A stretch of DNA of 64,000 bases from an uncultured Lachnospiraceae bacterium (GTDB lineage Bacteria > Bacillota > Clostridia > Lachnospirales > Lachnospiraceae), in assembly GCA_947625015.1 (NCBI GenBank), contig CANQMR010000007.1:39261-103260 (forward strand), in the 5' to 3' direction. A model generated the notes under the pieces. It ran no database searches, was not told where the DNA came from, and saw only the letters and a list, made by a program, of their open reading frames with translations. The number at the start of each line of letters is the position of its first letter. Position 1 is the first letter of the stretch. This document shows, in pieces, positions 50,493 through 59,459 of the stretch. A program made the position numbers and the translations under genes.

Positions 50493-50517
50493 GGTCTGCA
50501 TGAGGTTCATGCAGACC
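50493..50517 (+). other. 11-bp hairpin before terS
   Basis: GGTCTGCATGA (50493-50503) and TCATGCAGACC (50507-50517) pair perfectly around a three-base loop. It ends 26 bases before the preferred terS start. It may act in translation or RNA stability. Confidence 0.75.
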
Positions 50518-50542
50518 AGCCTCCGTTAGGATGGTGAACAGA

Positions 50543-51103
50543 ATGAACAGCAAAGATACGATTGAGAAGATAGACACAGTGGCCGTATCCAGTAAGGTAT
50601 TGGCCGATATCATTGGAGTCAGTGACCGAAGGATCAGGCAGTTAGCAGATGAAGGGATTATAGTCAGAAGCCGCCAGGGAAGATACATACTTAAAGACAG
50701 CATACGAAATTACATTGTCAATTTAAAAGTAGAAAACTCGGCCAAGCAGCAGGAGCCTAAAAGAAGTTTAGATGAGGTGGAAGACTTAAACACAGAAAAA
50801 GCTAAGCACGAGCACACCAAAAGACAGATATCTGAATTGAGATTAGCTTTAATGAAAGGAAAGATGTATGAAGAGGCGGATGTTGAAATGGTCCTGACGG
50901 ATATGCTGGTTACGTTCAAACAGAAGCTGTTAAGTCTTCCGGCGAAGCTCTCTGCGAGGTTGGAAAACAGAGACAGAGCATATATCAATACAACACTGAC
51001 GGATGAGATGAATGTGGTATTAATGGATTTAGCGAATTATAATCCGGAAGATTTTAAATCAGATAAATATATAGACATAGAGGATGAGGTGGATGAGGAC
51101 TGA
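50543..51103 (+). CDS. Terminase small subunit (Nu1-like)
   Basis: A 186-residue protein: an N-terminal winged helix ('SKVLADIIGVSDRRIRQLAD', then 'EGIIVRSRQGRYIL') for DNA recognition and a helical region for oligomerisation and contact with the large subunit. This resembles lambda Nu1. ATG 50531, GTG 50534 and ATG 50543 are all possible; 50543 has AGGATGG at a good distance. It begins the morphogenesis operon. Confidence 0.87.
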   Translation: MNSKDTIEKIDTVAVSSKVLADIIGVSDRRIRQLADEGIIVRSRQGRYILKDSIRNYIVNLKVENSAKQQEPKRSLDEVEDLNTEKAKHEHTKRQISELRLALMKGKMYEEADVEMVLTDMLVTFKQKLLSLPAKLSARLENRDRAYINTTLTDEMNVVLMDLANYNPEDFKSDKYIDIEDEVDED

Positions 51104-52964
51104 TTTAGATTATAAAACAGTGCTCTTTTTTAAAAAGGTTGCAAAAATATTAGAACCAAGGGAAAAAATGCTGATTAGCGACTGGGCTGACCGATACCGG
51201 GTATTAACAGCCGGGGTATCAGCAGAACCGGGGCGTTGGAATACATCAAGGGCGGAATACCAAAGAGAGATTATGAATGCAGTCAATGATCCGAATTTGG
51301 CGTATTTAACAATTAAGTCATCATCACAGGTAGGCAAGACAGAAATGATGCTGAACATGATAGGATATTATATAGAATACGAGCCTTCGCCAACATTGGT
51401 AATGGTACCTAATCTGGACTTAGCGAAGGATTTTTCCAAGGACAGGCTGGCGCCGATGATTGCATCTACAGGTGTGTTAAAAGATAAGGTTAAGGAGCCG
51501 CGAAGCAAGGATAGCGACAACACGATTCTGCACAAAAAATTTCCGGGCGGGCACATAACGATTACGGGAGCTAATTCAGCGGCATCATTATCATCAAGGC
51601 CGATCAGAGTCGTATTAATGGATGAGATAGACAGATATCCTTTAAGTGTAGGAAGCGAAGGATCACCGATTAAACTGGCGGAAAAAAGGACAACAACATT
51701 CTGGAATAAAAAAATCATAAAGATATCAACTCCTACAGTCGAAGGGATATCAGAAATTGAAAAAGAATACCAAAAGGGTACAATGGAGGAATGGAATGTG
51801 CAGTGCCCGTACTGTAAGGTATGGCAGCCATACGAATTTAAGAGGATTCATTTTTCTGATATGATGATGGAATGTGTACATTGTCATGAAAAACTAGGGC
51901 AGCGGGACTGGCAGGAACAGCCGCATAAATGGATAGCAGCACATCCGGAGAGGACAGATCACAGGAGCTTCCACATGAATGAATTAAGCTCACCATGGGT
52001 TCAGTGGAAGAAAATCGTGAATGAATTTAAGGAAGCAAATGAGGAATTTAAGCAGTATGGTTCGACAGAAAAATTAAAGGTATTTATTAATACAGCGTTA
52101 GGCGAAACCTGGGAGGAAAGAGGAGAAGGAGCGGATGAGCATGAATTAATAAAAAGGAGAGAGGCTTATGAGGCTGAGATTCCGCAGGGCGTGTTATTAT
52201 TAACGGCTGGAATAGATACGCAGGATGATCACTTAGAGGTGGAGGTGGTCGGCTGGGGCAAAGGATATGAGAGCTGGGGAATCAGTAAATTTTGTTTCTG
52301 GCAAGATCCGGCGCTGGACAGTACATGGGAGGAGCTGGAACAGTATATACACTCAACCACATTTCATTTTCAAGACGGGGGTTGTCTGAATATAGCCGCA
52401 GCCTGTGTGGATACCGGTGGGCATCATACCAATATGGTTTATAAGTTTGTCAGGGATATGGAAAAAAAGCACAGGCCGATATATGGAATCAAGGGGTATG
52501 CCAATACACCGGGAATCCCTCTGCTATATAAAAGGACAAAGGTGGAGATAAAGAACAGGAAGGGACAGGTGACGGATGCGACGCATATCATGATTCTTGG
52601 TGTGGATGCCGGCAAAGAGGATATTGTCGCATGGCTTAATGTCAAGCAGCCGGGGCCGAGATACTGCCACTTTCCAAATGATGAAAAAGCAGGATATGAC
52701 GACACATATTTTAAAGGGCTCACGTCAGAGGAAAAGGTAACGAAAATGGTAAAAAACAAATTGAAGATACAATGGGTGAAAAAGAGCGGCGTCAGAAATG
52801 AGCCGCTCGATTTGCGTAATTATGCATATGCTGCCGTCGAAATGCTGTCGCCTAATTGGGATTTGTTAGAGAAAAAGATTAAGAATGGAATTAATTATAT
52901 GCAGCCATCATCTGCAAAGAAAAAGAAAAAAAGAGGAGTGGTAAGTAAAGGAGTGGAGATATGA
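51093..52964 (+). CDS. Terminase large subunit (GpA family)
   Basis: A 623-residue packaging motor. The ATPase domain has Walker A-like 'SSSQVGKTEMMLNM' and Walker B 'VVLMDEIDRYP'. The zinc-like 'CPYCKVWQPYEF' and 'CVHCHEKLG' precede the nuclease domain, where acidic clusters occur in 'TAGIDTQDDHLEVEVVGWG'. It is the lambda GpA type, implying cos packaging. The start at 51093 follows GAGG by nine bases and overlaps terS by 11 bp. Confidence 0.95.
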   Translation: MRTDLDYKTVLFFKKVAKILEPREKMLISDWADRYRVLTAGVSAEPGRWNTSRAEYQREIMNAVNDPNLAYLTIKSSSQVGKTEMMLNMIGYYIEYEPSPTLVMVPNLDLAKDFSKDRLAPMIASTGVLKDKVKEPRSKDSDNTILHKKFPGGHITITGANSAASLSSRPIRVVLMDEIDRYPLSVGSEGSPIKLAEKRTTTFWNKKIIKISTPTVEGISEIEKEYQKGTMEEWNVQCPYCKVWQPYEFKRIHFSDMMMECVHCHEKLGQRDWQEQPHKWIAAHPERTDHRSFHMNELSSPWVQWKKIVNEFKEANEEFKQYGSTEKLKVFINTALGETWEERGEGADEHELIKRREAYEAEIPQGVLLLTAGIDTQDDHLEVEVVGWGKGYESWGISKFCFWQDPALDSTWEELEQYIHSTTFHFQDGGCLNIAAACVDTGGHHTNMVYKFVRDMEKKHRPIYGIKGYANTPGIPLLYKRTKVEIKNRKGQVTDATHIMILGVDAGKEDIVAWLNVKQPGPRYCHFPNDEKAGYDDTYFKGLTSEEKVTKMVKNKLKIQWVKKSGVRNEPLDLRNYAYAAVEMLSPNWDLLEKKIKNGINYMQPSSAKKKKKRGVVSKGVEI

Positions 52965-53206
52965 TAAAACTGCCGAAACACATGGAAGAAAAAAAGCGAC
53001 GTTTACAAAAAAGGTTGCAACTATACGAAGAGGCGGAGGAACGCATATTAGCAGGGCAATCTTATACGATTGGTTCCCGATCGCTGACAAGGGCCAATCT
53101 TGCCGATGTACAGAAGATGATATCTTCTCTGGCATCGCAGATTGCCAGTATAGACGCGAACGCAGGGAAAAGAAAAGTAGCAAGAATTATTCCAAAGGAT
53201 TATTAG
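52961..53206 (+). CDS. GpW/DUF6148-like head-tail joining protein
   Basis: An 81-residue helical protein with 'LQLYEEAEERILAGQSYTIG' and 'LTRANLADVQKMISSL', the block seen in gpW-like joining proteins between terminase and portal in this phage type. It overlaps terL by four bases. The position supports a head-completion role. Confidence 0.75.
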   Translation: MIKLPKHMEEKKRRLQKRLQLYEEAEERILAGQSYTIGSRSLTRANLADVQKMISSLASQIASIDANAGKRKVARIIPKDY

Positions 53207-53216
53207 GAGGATAAGG

Positions 53217-54812
53217 TTGAGTTTAAAACAAAACATAGCATTAAAACGAGAAGAACGCCAAACATCCAGGGAACTCAATATCATTAAGATGCAGAATGAA
53301 ATTAAGCTGGAACAGTTTAAGCAGAGAGTGATGGATGTAAGGCCGGTCAACTATGGATACAGCAACGGGGCCGCATCCCACAGCAAAAATAGTTTTAAAG
53401 GCTGGACTGCTGAGTCGGGAAGCCCGCAGCAGGATATAGACCTGAATCTACATACACTGCGGCAGCGCTCCAGGGATGTATACATGAATGCTCCAATTGC
53501 GACAGCAGCAATTAAGGCGAACAGGACAAACTGTGTCGGGGAAGGCTTGGTACTGAGTCCTAAGGTTAATTATACGGCATTAGGAATCTCAAGAGATGAA
53601 GCCAAACAACTGGAAAAAAGTATAAAACAGGAATGGAATTTGTGGGCCAAGTCGAAGTATTGTGACATCAAAGGGATAGATACATTTTCAGAACTGCAAC
53701 AAGTCGCATTCCTGTCATGGTTGATAAACGGTGAATGTTTTGCAGCCATTGACTATGAGGAACCTAAAGCTTTTATGCCATATCAGTTACGGATTAAGCT
53801 GATAGAAGCGGATAAGGTATCTTCTCCCGGAGAATATGGGGAGTTCGTTGATTTATACAAAAAAAATACCGAGAACGGAAATCGGATCATTAATGGTGTC
53901 GAGATTAACAAAAAGGGAACCATTCAAGCGTACTGGGTAAGTAATAGCTATCAATATGAGCCGGTCAACAAGGAATGGATAAGAGTTGAGGCCGTTGGTA
54001 GCAAGACGGGGAATCCTAATATACTGCACGTATTCGAAGCTGAACGCTGCGAGCAGTATAGAGGGGTTCCCTTTTTGGCGCCTGTATTAGAAAGCATTAA
54101 GCAGCTATCCAGATACCAGGAAGCAGAGATTATGGCCGCTGTGATTAATGGACTATTTACAGTATTTGTCACGACAGAGGACGGTAGTGAAAATATAGAC
54201 TTCGCAGGAGTTGAAGATGAGGATGAGACAGATGATGACGAAAAAAACTATCATCTGGGAAATGGTCTGATTAATTATCTTGCTCCCGGTGAAAAGATAG
54301 AGATTGCTGATTCCAAGCGCCCTAACAATAATTTTGATCCGTTTGTAAAATCGTTTTGCAAATACATTGGAGCTGCTTTAGAGATTCCGGTAGAGGTGCT
54401 TTTGTTGGAATTTACAGCTTCTTACAGTGCGAGCAGGGGAGCATTGCTTCAGGCATGGAAAGCATTCCGAATGAAAAGAAAGTGGTTTGCTACAGATTTT
54501 TGCCAGCCCATATATGAAATATGGCTGGCCGAAGCGGTAGCGAAAGATCGTATTCATGCGCCGGGCTTTTTTGATGATCCGCTGATTAAAGCGGCCTACT
54601 GTAATGCGGAATGGAACGGTCCGGCGCCGGGACAGTTAGACCCGGTAAAAGAGGCTCAGGGCGCTACGCTTAGAATACAGGAGGGATTAAGCACCAGGGA
54701 GCGTGAGTGCATTGAAGTCAACGGCTCTGATTTTGAAGAAAACTGGAGCCAGTTGGTGATAGAAACAGAAAAAATGAAAGAGATAGGAGGCAAAAACGAT
54801 GGGCAAAATTAA
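53217..54812 (+). CDS. Portal protein (lambda GpB family)
   Basis: A 531-residue portal forming the DNA channel of the capsid vertex. 'GYSNGAASHSKNSFKGW', 'LRQRSRDVYMNAPIATAAI' and 'NRTNCVGEGLVL' are family blocks. It starts with TTG at 53217, with GGAGGATAAGG upstream. It overlaps the protease gene by 14 bp. Confidence 0.93.
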   Translation: MSLKQNIALKREERQTSRELNIIKMQNEIKLEQFKQRVMDVRPVNYGYSNGAASHSKNSFKGWTAESGSPQQDIDLNLHTLRQRSRDVYMNAPIATAAIKANRTNCVGEGLVLSPKVNYTALGISRDEAKQLEKSIKQEWNLWAKSKYCDIKGIDTFSELQQVAFLSWLINGECFAAIDYEEPKAFMPYQLRIKLIEADKVSSPGEYGEFVDLYKKNTENGNRIINGVEINKKGTIQAYWVSNSYQYEPVNKEWIRVEAVGSKTGNPNILHVFEAERCEQYRGVPFLAPVLESIKQLSRYQEAEIMAAVINGLFTVFVTTEDGSENIDFAGVEDEDETDDDEKNYHLGNGLINYLAPGEKIEIADSKRPNNNFDPFVKSFCKYIGAALEIPVEVLLLEFTASYSASRGALLQAWKAFRMKRKWFATDFCQPIYEIWLAEAVAKDRIHAPGFFDDPLIKAAYCNAEWNGPAPGQLDPVKEAQGATLRIQEGLSTRERECIEVNGSDFEENWSQLVIETEKMKEIGGKNDGQN

Positions 54813-55977
54813 ATTAATTGGAGAGATCGTAGATAACGATACGGCAATGATATATCGATGGCTGGGGTTTGATGCTATCTGTCCAAGAATGGTTGAAAAC
54901 GTAGCAAAAAGCCTTGGAGAGGATGAAATGCTGGAAATCGATCTGAACAGTCCAGGCGGATATTGTTCCGCAGGAGCAGAGATATATACGATTCTGCGGC
55001 AAATTAGCGAAGCTGGACATACAGTAGTGGTTAATGTGGTCGGACAGGCATGTTCGGCAGCTACAGTATTAATGTGTGGTGCGGATACAGTAAATGCATC
55101 TCCGGTATCATACTTTATGTTTCATAACGCAAGCGCCAGCGCTTACGGTAAAGCGAGGGATTTGCGGAGCGCAACTGAGTGTTTAGAGCAAGTTGATGAA
55201 ACAATAGTGAATGCATACCAAGAAAAGACAGGACATACCAGGGAAGAGTTGCACAAACTCATTGATGATGAGACATGGATGAGCGCAAACCGGGCGCAGG
55301 AGTACGGTTTTGTTGACAACATTCTCTTTGTGGTGAATCTGAAGCAGGAGACGGAAGAGGATAAAGAAGAGGATGAAATGCTGGACATGGTAAAGGCGTG
55401 TGCGATATCGCACACTTTAATACCGGAAGAAAAAGTGGCGTTGCTGAAAGAATTTATCATACAGGACCAAAAGGTGAAAGATGTGAAAGATGTAGAGGCA
55501 AAAGAGCCATTACATAAAAAAATATCCAATGAAGGAGGAAGAAAAAGCATGACATTACAAGAAGCTTGCGAACAGTATCCTGAGATTAATGATGAACTGG
55601 ATACTTTTGTGAAAAACACGAAAGAGCTGCATGATGAAAAAGAAGCTAAGGCTGTAGAGGATGCAGTTAAAAAAGAGAGAAGGAGGATGCAGGACATTGA
55701 GAACATTGAGGGTGCTGTGAGTGCGGAGATGGCATATGATGCCAAGTACGTAAATCCCTGCGATGCCAAGGAACTGGCTTACAGGGCGTTGACAAAACAT
55801 AAAAACCAGACGGCAAAGTATATGGATGATGTGATGAGCGACCATAGCGAGTCCAATGTAGCGGATATTAAGCCGGAACCGGATGGCGAAAAAAATACGG
55901 AAGCTGATGAGCTGGCCGGATATGTTAATGCCAAGCATAGTAAACAAGGAGGTAAAAGCAATGGAAAAAGCATATGA
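54799..55977 (+). CDS. ClpP-type head maturation protease fused to scaffold
   Basis: A 392-residue protein, in the manner of lambda gene C/Nu3. The N-terminal about 195 residues form a ClpP-fold protease, with an oxyanion 'LNSPGGYCSAGAEI', nucleophile region 'GQACSAATVLMCGAD' and His in 'YFMFHNASAS'. The C-terminal region is a Lys/Glu-rich scaffold. An internal start at 55549 has its own ribosome site. The linker holds palindrome copy 3. It overlaps the next gene by 17 bp. Confidence 0.88.
   Translation: MGKIKLIGEIVDNDTAMIYRWLGFDAICPRMVENVAKSLGEDEMLEIDLNSPGGYCSAGAEIYTILRQISEAGHTVVVNVVGQACSAATVLMCGADTVNASPVSYFMFHNASASAYGKARDLRSATECLEQVDETIVNAYQEKTGHTREELHKLIDDETWMSANRAQEYGFVDNILFVVNLKQETEEDKEEDEMLDMVKACAISHTLIPEEKVALLKEFIIQDQKVKDVKDVEAKEPLHKKISNEGGRKSMTLQEACEQYPEINDELDTFVKNTKELHDEKEAKAVEDAVKKERRRMQDIENIEGAVSAEMAYDAKYVNPCDAKELAYRALTKHKNQTAKYMDDVMSDHSESNVADIKPEPDGEKNTEADELAGYVNAKHSKQGGKSNGKSI
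55399..55414. repeat. 16-bp palindrome, copy 3
   Basis: TGTGCGATATCGCACA again, here extended by one base each side (55398-55415), in the linker between the protease and scaffold domains. Confidence 0.85.
55549..55977 (+). CDS. Internal-start scaffold protein (Nu3-like)
   Basis: In frame inside the protease gene, ATG 55549 lies ten bases after GGAGG (55534-55538). Translation from here would give a 142-residue scaffold beginning 'MTLQEACEQYPEIND', rich in Lys/Glu, equal to the C-terminal part of the fusion. Lambda C/Nu3 uses the same nested arrangement to assemble the capsid. Confidence 0.7.
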   Translation: MTLQEACEQYPEINDELDTFVKNTKELHDEKEAKAVEDAVKKERRRMQDIENIEGAVSAEMAYDAKYVNPCDAKELAYRALTKHKNQTAKYMDDVMSDHSESNVADIKPEPDGEKNTEADELAGYVNAKHSKQGGKSNGKSI

Positions 55978-56305
55978 GGTTGGATATGACAATCTGGTAT
56001 TAAGTGGCCATGATATTGACGTAAAACTTATCAATATTGACTTGGCTGAAAATAGTGAGGCCGGAGTGATTGAACGTGGTCAAGTGCTTGACTTGACGGA
56101 AGAGGGAAAATACACACTGCATGCTTCAGAAGGAGATGTTAATTGCATTGTAGCGCAGACGGTGGAATATACCGCAGAGGACAAGGAGATCATGGCAAAA
56201 TGCTATATCACAGGAGAATTTAGAACCTCTGAGGTTAAAGCGGAGGTTGAGCTTACAGATCAGGATGTTGAGCGATTCCGGGAAAAAGGAATCATTTTAG
56301 GTTAA
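55961..56305 (+). CDS. Head decoration protein (GpD-like)
   Basis: A 114-residue beta-rich protein, 'MEKAYEVGYDNLVLSGHDID' then 'VIERGQVLDLTEEGKYTLHA', matching small capsid decoration proteins that stabilise the head before the major capsid gene. CAAGGAGGTAAAAGCA supports the start at 55961; the frame is open from 55883. Confidence 0.83.
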   Translation: MEKAYEVGYDNLVLSGHDIDVKLINIDLAENSEAGVIERGQVLDLTEEGKYTLHASEGDVNCIVAQTVEYTAEDKEIMAKCYITGEFRTSEVKAEVELTDQDVERFREKGIILG

Positions 56306-56321
56306 AAATAGGAGGTAAATC

Positions 56322-57647
56322 ATGATTACAGTAACATATCAGTTAATTGATGCAGTAAAAAAGATGTATCCGGTGGTACAGTTTTTTAAAAACCGGTATT
56401 TTCCGGACGGAAAATGTTTCCACTCAGACGAGGTTTTAATCGAATGTAAAGAAGGGAGTAGAAGCGTGGCGCCATTCGTCGTGCCATATGTAAATGGCAT
56501 TCCGGTTGAGGCGCAGAAGTATTCGGCATATAAATTTAATCCGCCTTACATTGGTCCCAAAACGGTAATCACAGTGCAGGATGTCAGGAATAAGGCATTC
56601 GGAGAGGACCCCAATTCTCCGCGTTCTGCTGCCAGTCGGCAGAACGAAGTTCAGGCAGAGCGCATGGATGACATGCGAAATGCAACCTACAGAACGATGG
56701 AGAAGATGTGTACGGATATCATCATGACAGGACAGTGCATGATGAAGCACTATGCCAAAGCAGAGGACATTGAGAAGGACAAATATCAGATGATTAGTCT
56801 TCAGTTTTACGAGAAAGACTTCGCAAATAAGTATAAGCTGCCAAAAAGCTGGAACTCTATGACAGTGAAAGAAAAGCTCACCCAGCTTTACAACATGACA
56901 AGAGAGCTGAAAAGCAGGGGTGTTAGGGTTTCAGATTTAGTGCTAGGCTCGGATGTGAGTACAGATTTGTTTGGCGATGCGGATTTCCTCGACTATTTCG
57001 ACAAAAAAAGTGTCAAGTTCGGCGAAATTGATCCGGCGGAGACACCGGAAGGTGTCACATTCAATGGGACGATTAATGTGATGGGTGTATATCTCAATGT
57101 GTTTACCTATGATGAGCAGTATGAGGATTTGGATAAAACGCTCAAAAAGTTCATTCCGGCGGGTGCCATCATTATGATACAGCCGGCAATGGGGAGTACA
57201 GCATATGGCCCGGTAGACTTTGTCGGCGAGGATGGGAATGTACAGTCTTTCGCTGAAAAATTAGTTCCGAGGGTTTTGTCTGATAGCAAAAACAACCTGA
57301 TCAGTGTATCTATGTTTTCAAGGCCGGTTCCATATCCTAAGGATTGGAAAGGATGGCTGGTAGCAGACATTAATGATCCGGTTGGCATAGTTTACATGGG
57401 AGATAGTCCGATGAGGGTAGCTGTAGCCGGTACGGAAGCAAATGCTCCGGAACCAGCACAACAGGACGAGAGCGAACGCTACATGACAGAAGATGAATTA
57501 AAGGCTATCCAGAGGAAAGAGACTATGATGCAGTATGCGGATAAGATTGGAATGACAGATCTTACTACCAGCATGACATTAGATCAGATGAGGGCTGCAA
57601 TCCTTGACTATCAGGATGAGTTAGAGGCAAGGGGTAATGATGAGTAA
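56322..57647 (+). CDS. Major capsid protein (lambda GpE family)
   Basis: A 441-residue shell subunit. 'VPYVNGIPVEAQKYSAYKFN', 'GEDPNSPRSAASRQ' and 'GVTFNGTINVMGVYLNVFTY' are recognisable GpE-family blocks. AGGAGGTAAATC precedes ATG. The C-terminal tail after about residue 360 ('EANAPEPAQQDESERYM') is extended and may be a surface domain or a lineage feature. Confidence 0.92.
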   Translation: MITVTYQLIDAVKKMYPVVQFFKNRYFPDGKCFHSDEVLIECKEGSRSVAPFVVPYVNGIPVEAQKYSAYKFNPPYIGPKTVITVQDVRNKAFGEDPNSPRSAASRQNEVQAERMDDMRNATYRTMEKMCTDIIMTGQCMMKHYAKAEDIEKDKYQMISLQFYEKDFANKYKLPKSWNSMTVKEKLTQLYNMTRELKSRGVRVSDLVLGSDVSTDLFGDADFLDYFDKKSVKFGEIDPAETPEGVTFNGTINVMGVYLNVFTYDEQYEDLDKTLKKFIPAGAIIMIQPAMGSTAYGPVDFVGEDGNVQSFAEKLVPRVLSDSKNNLISVSMFSRPVPYPKDWKGWLVADINDPVGIVYMGDSPMRVAVAGTEANAPEPAQQDESERYMTEDELKAIQRKETMMQYADKIGMTDLTTSMTLDQMRAAILDYQDELEARGNDE

Positions 57648-58224
57648 ACCAGGTCAGGCAATCGCATTGGATTTTAAAATGGATACCAAAAAGCCGGTAA
57701 AAGGGTTGCTTGGTCTGCAAGACGATATTGGCAAAGCGGCAAAAGCTACGGCACAGGATTTCCGAAAACGGGCGCCGGCATGGGTATCCAAAGCGGTGAG
57801 GCACGCCTATACTTTAAAAAAAGACGAATTTGAAAAGAGGTCAATTAAAGTCAAAGGAACAAAAAAGATGGGGAATATTGATGTGCCAAACTATGAAATC
57901 ATATGGAAAGGCAAGCGACTATCACTGGTACATTATAGATTCACGCCTACCGAGATGCCGGAGCCGCGTAAAAAATATAGGGTAACTGCAACAATCATTC
58001 TCAAGCGGAAAGTGAATTTAGGAAGACGGACTTTTTTGCAGAACGTAAAAAAAGCACCGCTGATGCCATGGAGAAGGTTGGCAGATACAAGGTATCCAAT
58101 AGTACCGATTAAGACTCTGGCATTGCCGCAGGCGATCACCTCAGATCGTGCAGATGTGGAGCATGTTGTATTGCCGAACATCGAAAAGCGGCTTGAAAAC
58201 AATATGAAGAGGTTTGTTAAGTAA
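57640..58224 (+). CDS. Minor tail protein Z-like
   Basis: A 194-residue basic protein, 'DFRKRAPAWVSKAVRHAYTL' and 'PLMPWRRLADTRYPIVPIKT', resembling lambda gpZ-like proteins that prepare the tail for joining. ATG 57637 and 57640 are adjacent. It overlaps the capsid gene by eight bp. Confidence 0.75.
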   Translation: MSKPGQAIALDFKMDTKKPVKGLLGLQDDIGKAAKATAQDFRKRAPAWVSKAVRHAYTLKKDEFEKRSIKVKGTKKMGNIDVPNYEIIWKGKRLSLVHYRFTPTEMPEPRKKYRVTATIILKRKVNLGRRTFLQNVKKAPLMPWRRLADTRYPIVPIKTLALPQAITSDRADVEHVVLPNIEKRLENNMKRFVK

Positions 58225-58237
58225 GGAGGGCAGGAAA

Positions 58238-58516
58238 GTGAAGATTCAATTAAATAAAGGGAAAGTGATTGCCATAAGAGAGCAGGGGAAGCTGGTTCGG
58301 TATGATGACGCCAGCGCCCCTTTTTCTGTTGATAAAAATATTGGCGAGAGTTTAATTGCCAACGGCAGCGCGGTTTTAGTGCAGGATGAAAAGAGTGATT
58401 CAGAAACGAAGTCCGAGCTAAAAGAACATGCCGGAAAGAAGAGTGCTGCACCGGGAACTAAAGAGGCTTCGGGAAAAAGATTAAAAGAGGAGCAAACAGA
58501 TGAAATTTCGGGATAG
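58238..58516 (+). CDS. Small structural phage protein
   Basis: A 92-residue protein starting at GTG 58238 (AAGGAGGG seven bases upstream). A beta-rich first half ('VIAIREQGKLVRYDDASAPF') and a Lys/Glu/Ser-rich tail. Position suggests a neck/connector protein. It overlaps the next gene by 17 bp. Confidence 0.62.
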   Translation: MKIQLNKGKVIAIREQGKLVRYDDASAPFSVDKNIGESLIANGSAVLVQDEKSDSETKSELKEHAGKKSAAPGTKEASGKRLKEEQTDEISG

Positions 58517-58817
58517 CGTTATCGCAGATGATGCCACATTTTTTTGTGATGATGAATTTGCGGAAAAACATGTTATTGAGTCAATCCAAATTAACTGTAT
58601 TATAGACACAATTACCAATGCGGAGGATTCCAACCATGAGCATGGCATGATTGCAATCAGAATTTATATTCCGCAAGAAGAGGCAAGCCGGTTTGATGAT
58701 GGCTTTTTCAAAGGCGAAGGGGAAAGCCTGAATGTGGATGGAGCTGAATACATCATACAAAGCCGGGACTTTGAAATGGGTGTACATGTGGTGCATGCGT
58801 ATAGGTACAGGGAGTAG
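58500..58817 (+). CDS. Probable head-tail connector protein
   Basis: A 105-residue protein, 'DDATFFCDDEFAEKHVIESI' then a central 'MIAIRIYIPQEEASRF', in the position of FII-like connectors between head and tail. No signature is decisive. AGGAGCAAACAG precedes the start. Confidence 0.65.
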   Translation: MKFRDSVIADDATFFCDDEFAEKHVIESIQINCIIDTITNAEDSNHEHGMIAIRIYIPQEEASRFDDGFFKGEGESLNVDGAEYIIQSRDFEMGVHVVHAYRYRE

Positions 58818-58825
58818 GTGATGAT

Positions 58826-59449
58826 ATGACAACAGTTAAGGCGATGGATACGATATGCAGCTATTTGAAAGATAACGTGTGTCCCAAGATACAGTACTTG
58901 GTTCCGGCTGAAAAAGACGCGGGTGATTATATTCCGAATTATAAAAACCCGGAAGTCTTTGCATTTTATGAACCGTCAAAGAGCCGGATGCCGCCAGGTA
59001 TCACCCATACAGTACCGGGCATCGTGGTTATCCTTAAAAAAAGGACAGACGACTTAATCAGCGGCAAATCGGAATTTGAAATAGAGCTGTCCTTTTGTAT
59101 ATGGAAGCCGGGTGAATATATAAGCAACAAAGAGGTGGATTTGCAGCAAATCGTGTCATATAGTGAGAAAACGCAAATAGAGTATGCATCCAAAGGAGAT
59201 AAAAAATATACACGTACAGAAGATGGATGGAAGGATGTGTATAACTTTATTGACAAGGTAAGGCAGGATGTCGTACATGACGGGCAGATGGGCGACCTTA
59301 AGATTAAGATGGATGTCCCTATACAATATGGCCCGTACACGCAGGATAAAGCAATAGTGGACGCATACCCTTACTACTATGCATGGTTGACATTAACGCT
59401 GGAGACTATCGTCACACCGATTGGAACAAAACTGGATGAATTTTTATAG
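58826..59449 (+). CDS. Probable tail completion protein
   Basis: A 207-residue soluble protein, 'MTTVKAMDTICSYLKDNVCP' and 'GPYTQDKAIVDAYPYYYAWL'. It sits directly before the sheath, where tail terminator proteins lie in contractile phages. No clear family is recognised. Confidence 0.62.
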   Translation: MTTVKAMDTICSYLKDNVCPKIQYLVPAEKDAGDYIPNYKNPEVFAFYEPSKSRMPPGITHTVPGIVVILKKRTDDLISGKSEFEIELSFCIWKPGEYISNKEVDLQQIVSYSEKTQIEYASKGDKKYTRTEDGWKDVYNFIDKVRQDVVHDGQMGDLKIKMDVPIQYGPYTQDKAIVDAYPYYYAWLTLTLETIVTPIGTKLDEFL

Positions 59450-59459
59450 GAGGTTTTTT

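Noticed and set aside
55143..55769. 208-codon reverse frame within the protease-scaffold gene
   Set aside because: Ser/Phe/Cys-rich antisense shadow of a well-supported phage gene.
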